Assembly: GCA_016191845.1 (NCBI GenBank)
Contig: JACPVF010000007.1
Location: forward strand, 558,001-622,000
DNA length: 64,000 bases
Direction of reading: 5' to 3'
From: Chloroflexota bacterium
GTDB lineage: Bacteria; Chloroflexota; Anaerolineae; Anaerolineales; Villigracilaceae
The position numbers were made by a program, and so were the translations under genes. Position 1 is the stretch's first letter. Each line of letters starts with the position of its first letter. Positions 33,506 to 43,514 of the stretch are shown here, piece by piece. The notes beneath the pieces were generated by a model, which was not told the origin of the DNA, ran no database searches, and saw nothing but the letters and a program-made list of their open reading frames with translations.

Positions 33506-34534
33506 TGAGATGACACTGCTATTGTCGCCGATGTTCAGCCGCGCGGCCTCGGTGGGGTTGACCTGGCCTTCCACCACGCAATTGCGGCCGATCAGCGAGT
33601 GCGTGAGGGCGGTCCGTTCGAGGCGCGTATCGGCTTCGATGATGCTGTCACTGACGACCGCCTGACGCACGACGCAGTTCGCGCCGATGGAGACGTGCGG
33701 CCCGATGACGGCTTCGCTCACCTCCGCGCTCGGATGGATGAAGACCGGCGGCACGATCTTGACCGTGGGCCGGGTCCCGATTTCGGAGTCATTGCCCGCC
33801 CCCCGCTCCAGCAGGATGCGGTTCGTCTCCAGTGTGGCGTCGATGGTGCCGGTGTCCAGCCAGGACGAGATGCGCTCCGTGCGGACTTTGGCGCCCGAGC
33901 CGATCATCAGCGTGATGGTGTCGGTCAGAAAGTACTCGCCCTTGAAGGTCAGTCCGCGCTGCATCTGGTCTTCGATGGCGGCCAGCAGGGTCTCGGATTT
34001 CTGGAAGTAATAACACCCAACCACCACGAGGTTGTTGTCCATCGACTGTGGCTTCTCGATGAAACGAGTCACCCAGCCGTCAGCACCGACATCCGCCACC
34101 CCGAACCGTCGCGGATCGGGTACGGGCATCACCCAGGCCACACCGTCGGCGGTCTCCTGGTCGAGGAAGGAGAAGTCCGTCTCCATGAGCGTGTCGGAGA
34201 AGCACACGATCATCGGTCCGTGCATGTGTTCGCGCGCCAGCCACAAGGCGTGACTCTGTCCCTTCATCTCATGCTGCACCACGAAGTGTGCCTTCATCTC
34301 GGGATAATTCTCTTTGATGAAAGCGGGCACCTGTAATTCCCCTAAGAACGGGCCAAGGATAAAAACGTATTCCACGTTCTCAGGGTTGGGCACGCTCTTG
34401 AACATGTCCAGCAGATGCTCGAGTGAGGTCTTGCCCGCCACGCTGACCAACGGCTTGGGCTTGCTCCACGTGTGCGGACGCATGCGCGTACCCCAGCCAG
34501 CCATCGGGATGAAGATCTTGAGGGTTTCGGTCAA
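33500..34534 (-). CDS. Sugar-nucleotide pyrophosphorylase with left-handed beta-helix tail
   Basis: The 344 residues start with IFIPMAGWGTRMRPHTWSKPKPLVSVAGK, the nucleotide-binding signature of NDP-sugar pyrophosphorylases (GlmU/RmlA/GalU superfamily). The Rossmann-like domain ends near 245. Hexapeptide repeats then form a short beta-helix (VFIHPSAEVSEAVIGPHVSIGANCVV). It should make an NDP-sugar from a sugar 1-phosphate, but the sugar is unknown. The intact SLIGRNCVVEGQV end suggests a full-length protein. It is terminated separately from the next gene. Confidence 0.85.
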   Translation of the reverse strand: MTETLKIFIPMAGWGTRMRPHTWSKPKPLVSVAGKTSLEHLLDMFKSVPNPENVEYVFILGPFLGELQVPAFIKENYPEMKAHFVVQHEMKGQSHALWLAREHMHGPMIVCFSDTLMETDFSFLDQETADGVAWVMPVPDPRRFGVADVGADGWVTRFIEKPQSMDNNLVVVGCYYFQKSETLLAAIEDQMQRGLTFKGEYFLTDTITLMIGSGAKVRTERISSWLDTGTIDATLETNRILLERGAGNDSEIGTRPTVKIVPPVFIHPSAEVSEAVIGPHVSIGANCVVRQAVVSDSIIEADTRLERTALTHSLIGRNCVVEGQVNPTEAARLNIGDNSSVISG

Positions 34535-34594
34535 AGGGATTCTCCGTAGACGAGGATACGTGCCAATTGTACCAACTTAAAGACGATGGGCGGC

Positions 34595-34645
34595 GGACCG
34601 TGGACTGCATGAGTGTTCACACTCCACGGACCACCGTCCACGGTC
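34595..34645. repeat. Branched inverted repeat after the aldo/keto reductase gene
   Basis: GGACCGTGGAC (34595-34605) pairs with a copy ending at 34645. Inside lie GAGTGT-TC-ACACTC (34611-34624) and a further CCACGG repeat, so a cruciform or branched RNA fold is possible. It lies just past the stop of the aldo/keto reductase on the minus strand. No T run is present. Confidence 0.6.
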
Positions 34646-34658
34646 TGCTGACGGTCTG

Positions 34659-35642
34659 TTACGAATGGCCCAGCACAGGGTGCGGCTGGTAGGGCTCTTC
34701 GAGTCGTTTGACCTCATCTGCATCCAGTTTGATGTCCAGTGCAGCGATGGCCTCATCGAGATGCTTCATCTTCGTGGCGCCGATGATCGGGGACGTGATG
34801 TGCGGCTTGTTCAGCATCCAGGCCAGCGCCACCTGCGATCCGCTCACACCGTGTACCTTGGCCACCTCCTGTACGCGGTCCAGCACGATGAAATCGCCTT
34901 CACGGAAGTACAGTTGATCGGCGTAGGAGTCGTTCTTCGAGCGGACGGTCTCGCCTTCGCCCGCGCGTTTGCGGTTGCCGGCGAAGAATCCGCGCGCCAT
35001 GGGGCTCCAGGGGATCAGACCCAGGCCCTGGTCCAGGCAGAGGGGAATCATCTCGCGTTCCTCTTCGCGGTAGGCCAGGTTGTAATGTCCTTGCATCGAG
35101 ACAAAGCGGGCATAGCCACGTGCGTCCGAGATGGACAGAGCCTTCATCAGTTGCCAGGCGAACATGGACGAAGCACCGATGTACCGTACCTTGCCCGCAC
35201 GCACCACGTCGTTGAGCGCTTCAAGCGTCTCTTCGATGGGTGTCTCGTAATCCCAGCGGTGGATCTGATACAGGTCCACGTAGTCCATTTGCAGGCGGCG
35301 CAGTGAGGCGTCGATCGAATCGAGGATGTGCTTGCGCGAGTTGCCGCAGTCGTTGGGACCGTCACCCATCGGGTTGAAGACCTTGGTGGCGACGACCACA
35401 TCCTCACGGCGGACATTCAGCTTGCGCAGCAGATTACCCAGGATGCGTTCACTTTCACCCAGCGAATAAACGTCGGCCGTATCGAAGAAGTTGATGCCTG
35501 ACTCCAGCGCGCGTTGAACAAAGGGCAGGGCTTCGCCTTCGTCCAGGATCCACTCGCGCCACTTCTTACTGCCGTAGCTCATCATGCCCAGACACAGGCG
35601 CGAGACTTTCATGCCGGTCTTTCCGAGATTGACGTATTGCAT
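34659..35642 (-). CDS. Aldo/keto reductase
   Basis: This NADPH-dependent (beta/alpha)8 oxidoreductase has 327 residues. MQYVNLGKTGMKVSRLCLGMMSYG is the standard opening, INFFDTADVYSLGESE holds the catalytic Asp and Tyr, and YIGASSMFAWQL and GLIPWSPMARGFFAG follow. It resembles the YajO/Tas-type subgroup that reduces aldehydes. The ATG follows GGAGGTACC. It is probably monocistronic, because the preceding M3 peptidase gene ends in a terminator. Confidence 0.93.
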   Translation of the reverse strand: MQYVNLGKTGMKVSRLCLGMMSYGSKKWREWILDEGEALPFVQRALESGINFFDTADVYSLGESERILGNLLRKLNVRREDVVVATKVFNPMGDGPNDCGNSRKHILDSIDASLRRLQMDYVDLYQIHRWDYETPIEETLEALNDVVRAGKVRYIGASSMFAWQLMKALSISDARGYARFVSMQGHYNLAYREEEREMIPLCLDQGLGLIPWSPMARGFFAGNRKRAGEGETVRSKNDSYADQLYFREGDFIVLDRVQEVAKVHGVSGSQVALAWMLNKPHITSPIIGATKMKHLDEAIAALDIKLDADEVKRLEEPYQPHPVLGHS

Positions 35643-35670
35643 GGTACCTCCAAATCTAGAAATAAAAATA

Positions 35671-35690
35671 GGGCATGGTCTCCCATGCCC
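35671..35690 (-). terminator. Terminator of the second M3 peptidase gene
   Basis: GGGCATGG pairs with CCATGCCC around TCTC, then TATTTTTATTT follows on the minus strand. Confidence 0.85.
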
Positions 35691-35697
35691 CGTGGTC

Positions 35698-37416
35698 TCA
35701 TTGAAGGATCTGCTCGAGCTTGTTTAACTCGCTTTCGATGACATCCATGTAGGTCTGGAGTGTCTCTGCGTCGAAGGCGAACTTCGCGCCCGCCGCCTGG
35801 AATAACTCGGGCAGCGAAACGGTCGAGCCGAGGGACAGAGCCTTGCGGTAATCTTCCACGGCCTTCTTCTGGTCTTTGAGCGCGTTGGCCCAGACCTGCA
35901 CCGCGCCGAGCTGCGCCAGTCCATATTCGATGTAATAGAAAGGCGAAGTATGGATATGACTCTGGCGATGCCAGTACGTCCGCTTGGCGTCTTCGAAGCC
36001 GTCGTAGTCAATGCCGGGCATGAAGCGGTTCCACAACTCAGCCCATTTCTCCTCGCATTGCATCGGGTCAGAACTCCGCTCGGGATTCTCGTAGATCCAA
36101 TGCTGGAAGGCATCCACCAGGGCCATATACGGCCAGAAGGTGACGATTCCCTCCAGATGGTTGAGGCGGGCGCGAGCGGCATCTTTTTCCGTATAGTAGC
36201 CGCCATGTTCCTTTGAGATATACGGCGACGCCAACAGTTCCATTGCCATCGACGCGACTTCCGCAAACTCGGCAGGGACGTAGGCTTCAGCCCGCTCGTG
36301 GAAGTATGGCACGACCGTCGCCTCGAAGGCATGGAAGGCATGCCCGCCTTCGTGCAGGATCGTGTCCACGTCGTATTGCATGCCGGTGTTGCTCATGAAG
36401 ATGAACGGCTTGCCGGTCACGCCATAGATTAGGTTGTATCCGCCGGGCGCCTTGTTCTTGCGGTCGTCGAGGTCCAGCAGGTCGCTGTCCATCATGACCT
36501 GGAAATATTCGCCGAACTGCGGGTCGACCCTGGTGAAGATATCGCGCGCTTTGGACTTGAACTCATCCAATGTTTCGTATGGGCGCAGCGGCTCGCCTCC
36601 AAACACATCCGCCATCTGGTCCCACGGGCGGAAGCGGTCCAGTCCCAGCTTTTGCCGGTGGCGCTCGTAGATGCGTGTGGCGGCTGGCACGACCACTTTT
36701 TCAATGGCGGCATGGAAGGTCTTGCAATCCTCGGGGGTGTAATCGAAGCGGAACTTCTGTGCCCAGCAATAGGCGCGATAATCGGGCAGGCCTGCGTTTT
36801 GCGCGATTTTCAGCCGCACAGAAATGAATTCTGTCCACAAGTCGTTGACGGCTTCTCGGTTCTGCAAACGCACCTCGACCACGGCCTTCCAGGCCTTCTC
36901 GCGGACGGCGCGGTCCTTGTCCTGAGTCAGCGGGAACATCTGCGCCAGGGTGCGCTCTTCGCCTTCCCACATCACGGTCTGTGAACCGATGAACTTGTTG
37001 TACTCGGCATTCAGCTTTTGCTCTTCGATCAATAGATCCAGATTAGCTTCGCTGAAGATGTCTGCCTCAGCGCGCATCTTCTTCAGGCCCATCTTGAAGT
37101 TCGGTGACTCCAGTCCACTGGCGAGCAGCTTTTCTTTCAGCTTTTGCTCTTCCACGCGGGCGGGCGGCTGGACGGTTTCGATAAAGTGGTTGAAGCGATT
37201 CTCGATCTCGATATCATCAGTGTGCTGTGTGGTGGCGACAAACAGACGTGTGTACTGCTCGTCCAGGTGATCGGCGATCGCAGACCAATCGAGCAGCCAT
37301 TCGTCCAGATTGGACGCGGTCAGTTCGCGCGCCTGCAGGTCCTTGAAGTAAGGCTCATAATCTGACCATTCCATCGCGAGGATGGCATCCACGGTCACGG
37401 GCAAATCTTTGAACAT
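35698..37416 (-). CDS. M3-family oligoendopeptidase, second copy
   Basis: This 572-residue zinc oligopeptidase carries HEGGH at 355-359, and PYISKEHGGYYTEKDAARARL follows the third-ligand helix (PAEFAEVASMAMELL). The C-terminal HIHTSPFYYIEYGLAQLGAVQVW is characteristic of the M3C/PepF-like lineage. It is not a recent duplicate of the peptidase at 19637-21439, as the sequences differ throughout. With the peptide ABC transporters it supports peptide use as a nutrient. It shares a 15-nt spacing with the chromate transporter gene downstream of its start, but the two are on the same strand in the order transporter then peptidase. Confidence 0.93.
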   Translation of the reverse strand: MFKDLPVTVDAILAMEWSDYEPYFKDLQARELTASNLDEWLLDWSAIADHLDEQYTRLFVATTQHTDDIEIENRFNHFIETVQPPARVEEQKLKEKLLASGLESPNFKMGLKKMRAEADIFSEANLDLLIEEQKLNAEYNKFIGSQTVMWEGEERTLAQMFPLTQDKDRAVREKAWKAVVEVRLQNREAVNDLWTEFISVRLKIAQNAGLPDYRAYCWAQKFRFDYTPEDCKTFHAAIEKVVVPAATRIYERHRQKLGLDRFRPWDQMADVFGGEPLRPYETLDEFKSKARDIFTRVDPQFGEYFQVMMDSDLLDLDDRKNKAPGGYNLIYGVTGKPFIFMSNTGMQYDVDTILHEGGHAFHAFEATVVPYFHERAEAYVPAEFAEVASMAMELLASPYISKEHGGYYTEKDAARARLNHLEGIVTFWPYMALVDAFQHWIYENPERSSDPMQCEEKWAELWNRFMPGIDYDGFEDAKRTYWHRQSHIHTSPFYYIEYGLAQLGAVQVWANALKDQKKAVEDYRKALSLGSTVSLPELFQAAGAKFAFDAETLQTYMDVIESELNKLEQILQ

Positions 37417-37431
37417 GGCAATCTCCTTATG

Positions 37432-37995
37432 TTATTTATATACGATAAGACCCAAAATGGCACCCGCCAGCACCAACCAGACCGGGTTGATCTCGGTCAA
37501 GGTCAACAGGGCGAAGGCGGCCAGGGCGATCAGCACCTTGTCTGCATTAGAGGCCAGTCCTTGCATCCAGCCGACTTTGCTGACGTTGAAAACCGAAAAG
37601 GCCATGATATACGCTGTCCACAAAAGCAGGCCCACTACCACGGGGCGCACCGCCTTGAGCATGGCCTGGACCTTTGGGCTGTCCTTGATCCCAAAGAAGA
37701 ACACGATCATCACCAGCATCAGCAGCGTGGTCGGCAGGACGGTGCCGGTCACAGCGGAGAGTGCGCCGGGCAGCCCCGCCATTTTATAGCCGATATACGC
37801 TGAGACCTGCGGCGCGATCGGCCCGGGCAGGGCGTTGCCGATGGCAAGCGAGTCTGCAAATTCTTCAGGCGTGACCCAACCCGCCGTCACAACCTCGCGC
37901 TGCATCAGCCCCATCGAGGCGGGACCTCCGCCCCAGGAGAATAGCGCCACACGGCTGAAGATGATGAAGAGATCCCAAAGTAGTTTCCAGTTCAT
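37432..37995 (-). CDS. Chromate transporter-family protein, single half-size domain
   Basis: The 187-residue membrane protein has the CHR N-type signature: FSWGGGPASMGLMQREVV, then GWVTPEEFADSLAIGNALPGPIAPQVSAYIGY and GTVLPTTLLM. It has about six helices. Short CHR proteins normally work as pairs of two related genes, but no partner lies on either side, so it may be a homodimer or an orphan. Substrate may be chromate, sulfate or another anion. The ATG at 37995 follows GAGGTGAC. Confidence 0.85.
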   Translation of the reverse strand: MNWKLLWDLFIIFSRVALFSWGGGPASMGLMQREVVTAGWVTPEEFADSLAIGNALPGPIAPQVSAYIGYKMAGLPGALSAVTGTVLPTTLLMLVMIVFFFGIKDSPKVQAMLKAVRPVVVGLLLWTAYIMAFSVFNVSKVGWMQGLASNADKVLIALAAFALLTLTEINPVWLVLAGAILGLIVYK

Positions 37996-38006
37996 GTCAC
38001 CTCGAT

Positions 38007-38459
38007 TTACCACCGCTCGAACGCGGGGCTTGTCACGCCTGCCGCGTATTCCTCGATGCGGCGGCGATGACCAGGCTGCAAGTCCGCGGGCAGGGATGTT
38101 AAAGGAAAGAATCGCACCTCGGCAATCTCGCTGTCGTGGGTGCGATCCGCTCGAAAATCAGTGCACAGAAAGACCACGTTGTGGTCGCTGCGATTTATCT
38201 CGAAATTGGAGTAGACGCCCAGCAAACGGACTTCCCCCAAATCCGCGCCGACCTCTTCGCGGGCTTCGCGGCGGGCAGCCTCCTCGGTCGTCTCACCGCG
38301 CTTGATCCCGCCGCCGGGCATGTACCAGCCTTCGAGATAGGTGTGACGTACCAGCAGCACCTGTCCATCCTGGATCAGCATCACTCGAACCCCGGTGCCC
38401 ACCGGGCGGACGAAAAAGGTGTAGATGCGATACAGCAAGAACAGGAAGCGGATGTACAT
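38007..38459 (-). CDS. NUDIX hydrolase
   Basis: This 150-residue protein has a complete Nudix box, GGGIKRGETTEEAARREAREEVGAD, at about 50-75, which holds the metal-binding REXXEE residues. It hydrolyses a nucleoside diphosphate linked to another moiety; the specificity is unknown. The N-terminal 25 residues contain a hydrophobic stretch (MYIRFLFLLYRIYTFFV), unusual for Nudix enzymes and suggesting membrane association. Its ATG overlaps the uvrD stop codon by one base, so the two are coupled. Confidence 0.9.
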   Translation of the reverse strand: MYIRFLFLLYRIYTFFVRPVGTGVRVMLIQDGQVLLVRHTYLEGWYMPGGGIKRGETTEEAARREAREEVGADLGEVRLLGVYSNFEINRSDHNVVFLCTDFRADRTHDSEIAEVRFFPLTSLPADLQPGHRRRIEEYAAGVTSPAFERW

Positions 38460-40630
38460 CAGAGAATCTTCAGGTTGGCGAGCGAGACGGCCAGCCGCTT
38501 GATGCCGACCGACTCGAAGACCACGTCCACGATCTCGTCGCCATCCTGAATGCGGCTATTGAGGATGATGCCCTCGTCCCAGATCGGGTGTTTGATGCGC
38601 ATCCCGGCGCGGAACTTCGTCTCAGTAACGGGAGCAGGCTTCGGAGTGGATGGTCGCTCCCATTTCGTCTCGGGCATGGACCCGCGCAAGCTGCGTCCCG
38701 TGCGCGTCTTACCGGCGATCAAGTCAGCGGGAATGTCATCCAGGAAGCGCGAAGGATAGGTTTCTTCGGCGATGCCGCGTCCGCCGCGTTGGATGGCGCG
38801 CAAAATGTAGAGGCGGTCCTTGGCGCGTGTGATGCCCACGTAGAAGAGGCGACGTTCCTCTTCCATCGCTTCGGGCTCATCGAAGGAGCGGCTATGCGGC
38901 AGGATTCCGTCATCCAGGCCGACGAGGAAGACCACGCCGAACTCAAGTCCCTTGGCGGCGTGCAGCGTGAGCAGCGTGGGCGCGTTGACATCGCTAATGG
39001 TGTCCTGGTCCGCGACGAGTGCCACGTTTTCGAGAAATTCTTCGAGCGTACGCGTGGAAAATTCCAGCGCCAGGCGGCGTAACTCGAGCACGTTCTCCCA
39101 TCGTTCCTGGCTTTCTTCGCTGCCGTCGTCTTCGATGTAGTTCTTGTAATTGATGTCGGCGGCGATGCGGTCGAACAATTCGCCCACGGTCAGCGCGGGC
39201 GCGGAGGCACACCAGTTGGCGAGCATCGAGCCGAAGTCTGCCAGCGGCAGGGCGGCGCGGCCCGTGAAAGAAGCCCAGAACGGGGAATTCGATCCGCGCG
39301 CTAGATCCATCAACACGGCGCCCGCGCTGGTGTCCGCCTGGCGGGCCACGACGTGCAGCGTGGTGAGAGTCTTCTCGCCGATGCCGCGCGGCGGGACGTT
39401 GATGACGCGGTCGAGACTGGCCTCGTCGCGCGGGTTGTGGACCAGACGCAAAAAGGCGATCATGTCCTTGACCTCGCGGCGGCCATAGAATCGCTGTGCA
39501 CCAACCAAGCGATAAGGAAGCTGCGCTTGCAGGAAGGCTTCTTCCAACAGGCGCGACATGGCGTTGGTGCGATACATCACCGCGCATTCGCCCGGCTCGA
39601 ACTGTCCACTGGCGACGAGCTGCGCGATGGAGTCCACCACGAAGGAGGCCTCGGCATAATCATCGGGCGCTTCGTAAAAGAAGACCTTCTCGCCCGCGCC
39701 GCGGTCGCTGAACAGGCGCTTCTTGCGGCGGTTCTGGGCGCGGTCGATCACACCCGTGGCGGCGTCGAGGATGTTTTGCCGTGAGCGATAATTCTGCTCG
39801 AGCATGATAACCTGCGCATCGGGGAAATCCTCTTCGAAGCGGCGCACGTTGCGGTAGTCCGCGCCGCGCCAACGATACACCGACTGGTCGGGGTCGCCCA
39901 CGCAGAAGATATTGCGATGAACCGAAGATAAGTGCTTGACCAGCGCATACTGCGCCAGGTTGGTATCCTGAAACTCATCTACGAGGACATGGATGAAGCG
40001 GCGCGCGTATTTCTCGCGCACGCTGGGGTTATCCTCCAATAACTTGGCCGTGTATACCAATAGGTCATCGAAGTCCACGGCGTTGCTGGCTACCAGTCGT
40101 TTCTGGTACTCGACGTACACGCGCTTGACCACCTCATCACGATAGGTGTTGAGCGGATAATCCTCCGGGCCGATCAGGTCATTCTTGGCCTTCGAGATCG
40201 CGGCGTGCACGGCTGCGGCGCGGTATAACTTGTCGTTAAGGTTGAATTCCTTGATGATGCCCTTGACGACACGCTCCTGGTCGTCGGCGTCGAAGATGAC
40301 GAAGTTGTTCGCCACAGGCAGCAGGTCCGCTTCACGACGCAGCAGGCGGGCACAGATCGAGTGGAAAGTGCCCAGCATCATGCCTTCGGTGGCCTGCCCG
40401 CCAAGCGTGGCTTCCACGCGTGTCTGCATTTCGCGCGCCGCCTTGTTGGTGAAGGTCACTGCCAGGATTTGCCACGGGCGGACGCCTTCGGCTGCGATTA
40501 GGTAGGCCACGCGCTGGGTCAGTACACGCGTCTTCCCAGACCCGGGGCCGGCGACCACTAAAACAGGTCCGCTCCCCGCTGTGACGGCCTGGCGTTGTTG
40601 AGGGTTGAGTTTGTCGAGGAAATCAATCAT
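38459..40630 (-). CDS. uvrD: UvrD/PcrA-type superfamily 1 DNA helicase
   Basis: This 723-residue 3'-5' helicase acts in repair and replication-fork processing. Walker A is AGPGSGKT at 27-34, and LNPQQRQAV forms the Q motif. VDEFQDTN is Walker B, VGDPDQSVYRWRGAD is motif III, and LTLHAAKGLEFGVVFLVGLDDG and RRLFYVGITRAKDRLYI are motifs V and VI. A C-terminal RVKHPIWDEG-like tail, here MRIKHPIWDEGII, matches the PcrA Tudor-like domain. The gene begins 75 nt after mscL, beyond a long terminator. Confidence 0.96.
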   Translation of the reverse strand: MIDFLDKLNPQQRQAVTAGSGPVLVVAGPGSGKTRVLTQRVAYLIAAEGVRPWQILAVTFTNKAAREMQTRVEATLGGQATEGMMLGTFHSICARLLRREADLLPVANNFVIFDADDQERVVKGIIKEFNLNDKLYRAAAVHAAISKAKNDLIGPEDYPLNTYRDEVVKRVYVEYQKRLVASNAVDFDDLLVYTAKLLEDNPSVREKYARRFIHVLVDEFQDTNLAQYALVKHLSSVHRNIFCVGDPDQSVYRWRGADYRNVRRFEEDFPDAQVIMLEQNYRSRQNILDAATGVIDRAQNRRKKRLFSDRGAGEKVFFYEAPDDYAEASFVVDSIAQLVASGQFEPGECAVMYRTNAMSRLLEEAFLQAQLPYRLVGAQRFYGRREVKDMIAFLRLVHNPRDEASLDRVINVPPRGIGEKTLTTLHVVARQADTSAGAVLMDLARGSNSPFWASFTGRAALPLADFGSMLANWCASAPALTVGELFDRIAADINYKNYIEDDGSEESQERWENVLELRRLALEFSTRTLEEFLENVALVADQDTISDVNAPTLLTLHAAKGLEFGVVFLVGLDDGILPHSRSFDEPEAMEEERRLFYVGITRAKDRLYILRAIQRGGRGIAEETYPSRFLDDIPADLIAGKTRTGRSLRGSMPETKWERPSTPKPAPVTETKFRAGMRIKHPIWDEGIILNSRIQDGDEIVDVVFESVGIKRLAVSLANLKIL

Positions 40631-40644
40631 GATGTTGGTGAAAG

Positions 40645-40689
40645 AAAGAAGAGAGTAGTCGGCCTATTGTACCGACTACTCTCTTCTTT
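40645..40689 (-). terminator. Intrinsic terminator between mscL and uvrD
   Basis: An 18-bp perfect stem (40645-40662 with 40672-40689) is followed on the minus strand by CTTTC repeats. It isolates uvrD from mscL transcription. Confidence 0.92.
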
Positions 40690-40704
40690 GTGTGTGCTTT
40701 ATGA

Positions 40705-41100
40705 TTAGAGTTCGGATGTGCAGTTCGGGCAGCGCGTGGCCTTGATGTTGATGGTAGAGTAACAGTGCGGGCATTCCTTGGTGGTCGGAGCCGCGGGAGC
40801 CGCCGCAGGAGCAGGCTTCTTCATCGAGTTGGCTGCCTTGACGATCAGGAAGATGACGAAGGCCACGATCAGGAAATCCACAATGGCCTGGATGAACAGG
40901 CCGTAGTTGACCGAGGCTCCGCCGACCGTCCAAGCCAGGGTCGAGAAGTCCACGCCCTGCAGCAGGACGCCGATCAGCGGCATGAGGATGTCGTTGACGA
41001 GAGATGCAACAATCTTTCCGAACGCCCCACCGATGATCACCGCCACGGCCAGGTCGAGCACATTGCCGCGTATGACAAAATCCTTGAATTCCTTTAGCAT
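40705..41100 (-). CDS. mscL: Large-conductance mechanosensitive channel with C-terminal zinc ribbon
   Basis: MscL opens under membrane tension to release solutes during osmotic downshock. The 131 residues start [21 protein letters not shown], with the pore-lining first helix and its GGAFGKIV segment, a periplasmic loop and a second helix at about 66-90. After an Ala/Pro linker the tail carries two CxxC pairs (Cys110, 113, 124, 127) that should bind zinc, in place of the usual helical bundle. The ATG at 41100 follows AAGGAGTG. Confidence 0.95.
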   Translation of the reverse strand: MLKEFKDFVIRGNVLDLAVAVIIGGAFGKIVASLVNDILMPLIGVLLQGVDFSTLAWTVGGASVNYGLFIQAIVDFLIVAFVIFLIVKAANSMKKPAPAAAPAAPTTKECPHCYSTINIKATRCPNCTSEL

Positions 41101-41134
41101 CGCAACACTCCTTCGAAAAATATGAACTGAATGT

Positions 41135-41163
41135 ATTCTACTGACTGTAAATGCACTTGTCAA
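41135..41163 (-). promoter_or_regulatory. mscL promoter
   Basis: On the minus strand TTGACA (41158-41163), a 17-nt spacer and TAGAAT (41135-41140) form a near-consensus promoter 34 nt upstream of the mscL start codon. Confidence 0.8.
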
Positions 41164-41318
41164 TCGAAAAGTTTCCAGCCGCGATGTCATACCTGCCCAC
41201 CCTCCGACGGTGGCGCACGTGCCAGATTCACTAGTACTCTGGTGCTACTCAAAACCCTACCCAAGAACTGTTTTTTACTCGACGTTCTCCCTACGACATG
41301 CCTACGCTTGTACTGACG

Positions 41319-41346
41319 TTGACGCTCGGGTAGAATTAGGTATAAT
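41319..41346 (+). promoter_or_regulatory. Promoter of the oligopeptide ABC operon
   Basis: TTGACG (41319-41324), a 16-nt spacer and TATAAT (41341-41346) give a strong promoter 72 nt upstream of the first ATPase gene. Confidence 0.8.
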
Positions 41347-41417
41347 TTGCCTGCTTTGTAAGGTGACGGTACGCAGGTATCGCATCTAAAAATTTATTCC
41401 AGCAAAGGAATACGCGG

Positions 41418-42406
<989 letters not shown>

Positions 42407-42410
<4 letters not shown>

Positions 42411-43393
42411 GCAACAACAACGCAGAGATCCTTCTCAAAGTAGAAGACCTCAAGATGCACTTCCCCATCTACCGCGGTGTGTTCCAGCGCCAGGTCGGCG
42501 CAGTGCGCGCGGTGGACGGGATCAGCTTCGACGTATATCGCGGTGAGACTCTCGGTCTGGTGGGCGAATCTGGCTGCGGCAAATCCACCACGGGACGCAC
42601 CATCCTTCAGTTGTACAAACCGACTGACGGACAGATTCACTTCGAAGGTGCCGACTTGGTCACCCTGCATGGCGAGGAAATGCGCCGCATGCGCCGCAAA
42701 ATGCAGATGATCTTCCAGGACCCGTATGCCAGTCTCAACCCGCGCATGACCGTGGAGCAGATCGTGGGCGAGCCGCTCATGGTCCATAACGTGGCCACCG
42801 GCAAGGAGATCGAAGAACGTGTCAAGCATTTGCTCGAGTTGGTGGGCCTAAACCCGGCTTTTTCCACCCGTTATCCGCATGAGTTTTCCGGCGGTCAGCG
42901 TCAGCGTGTGGGCGTGGCCCGCGCCCTGGCCTTGCAGCCTTCCTTTATCATCTGCGATGAACCCATCTCCGCCTTGGACGTATCGATCCAGGCCCAGGTG
43001 GTAAACCTGCTTGAAGAATTGCAGGAACAGTTCAACCTGACCTATCTGTTCATTGCGCACGACCTGTCGATGGTGCGCCATATCAGCAAGCGCGTGGCCG
43101 TGATGTATCTGGGCGTGATCGTGGAACTGACCGATCGCGATGAGCTGTATAGCTCCCCGTTGCACCCCTACACTCAGGCGCTTCTCTCGGCTGTACCCAT
43201 CCCGGACCCGTTACTGGATGCCCAGCGCAAGCGCACCATCCTTGAAGGTGATGTGCCTTCGCCGGCCAACCCGCCCTCGGGCTGTCGTTTCCGCACGCGC
43301 TGCCCGATTGCCCAGAGCCTGTGTGCCGAGTCGCGCCCCGAATTCCGTGAGGTGAAACCAGGCCATTTCGTGGCCTGTCACTTGGTCAAATAG
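42407..43393 (+). CDS. dppF: Oligopeptide/dipeptide ABC transporter ATPase (DppF-like) 1
   Basis: This is the second ATPase of the pair, 328 residues. Walker A is GESGCGKST, the signature is [15 protein letters not shown], and Walker B is [15 protein letters not shown]. The oligopeptide C-terminal domain ends in [31 protein letters not shown]. The subtype is DppF/OppF-like by its P-I-S-A-L-D variant. A 121-nt gap with a strong AAGGAGGTG stretch separates it from the binding-protein gene. Confidence 0.94.
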
Positions 43394-43514
43394 TGTTTTT
43401 TGTTGGATGAACCATCGAAAGGAGGTGGTGGCTCTCTCGGAAGGAAAAAAACATGACCGTGCTTGTACGTTCGTTGTATCCAAATCCACTTACTAGAACG
43501 TGAGGAGAAGAAAG

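Larger units (their letters stand above)
41101..41417. other. 317-nt intergenic region with divergent promoters
   Basis: This is the longest gene-free stretch. Its left end holds the mscL promoter and its right end the transporter promoter. Between them (about 41165-41315) I see no ORF with coding character, no tRNA and no strong hairpin. Confidence 0.7.

Noticed and set aside
43407-43496. A 29-codon ORF with a strong AAGGAGGTG stretch, and a 16-codon ORF from 43453, between dppF and the receptor gene
   Set aside because: Neither has a well-spaced ribosome-binding site or recognisable sequence; the AAGGAGGTG lies inside the longer ORF, not before it. A regulatory leader is as likely.
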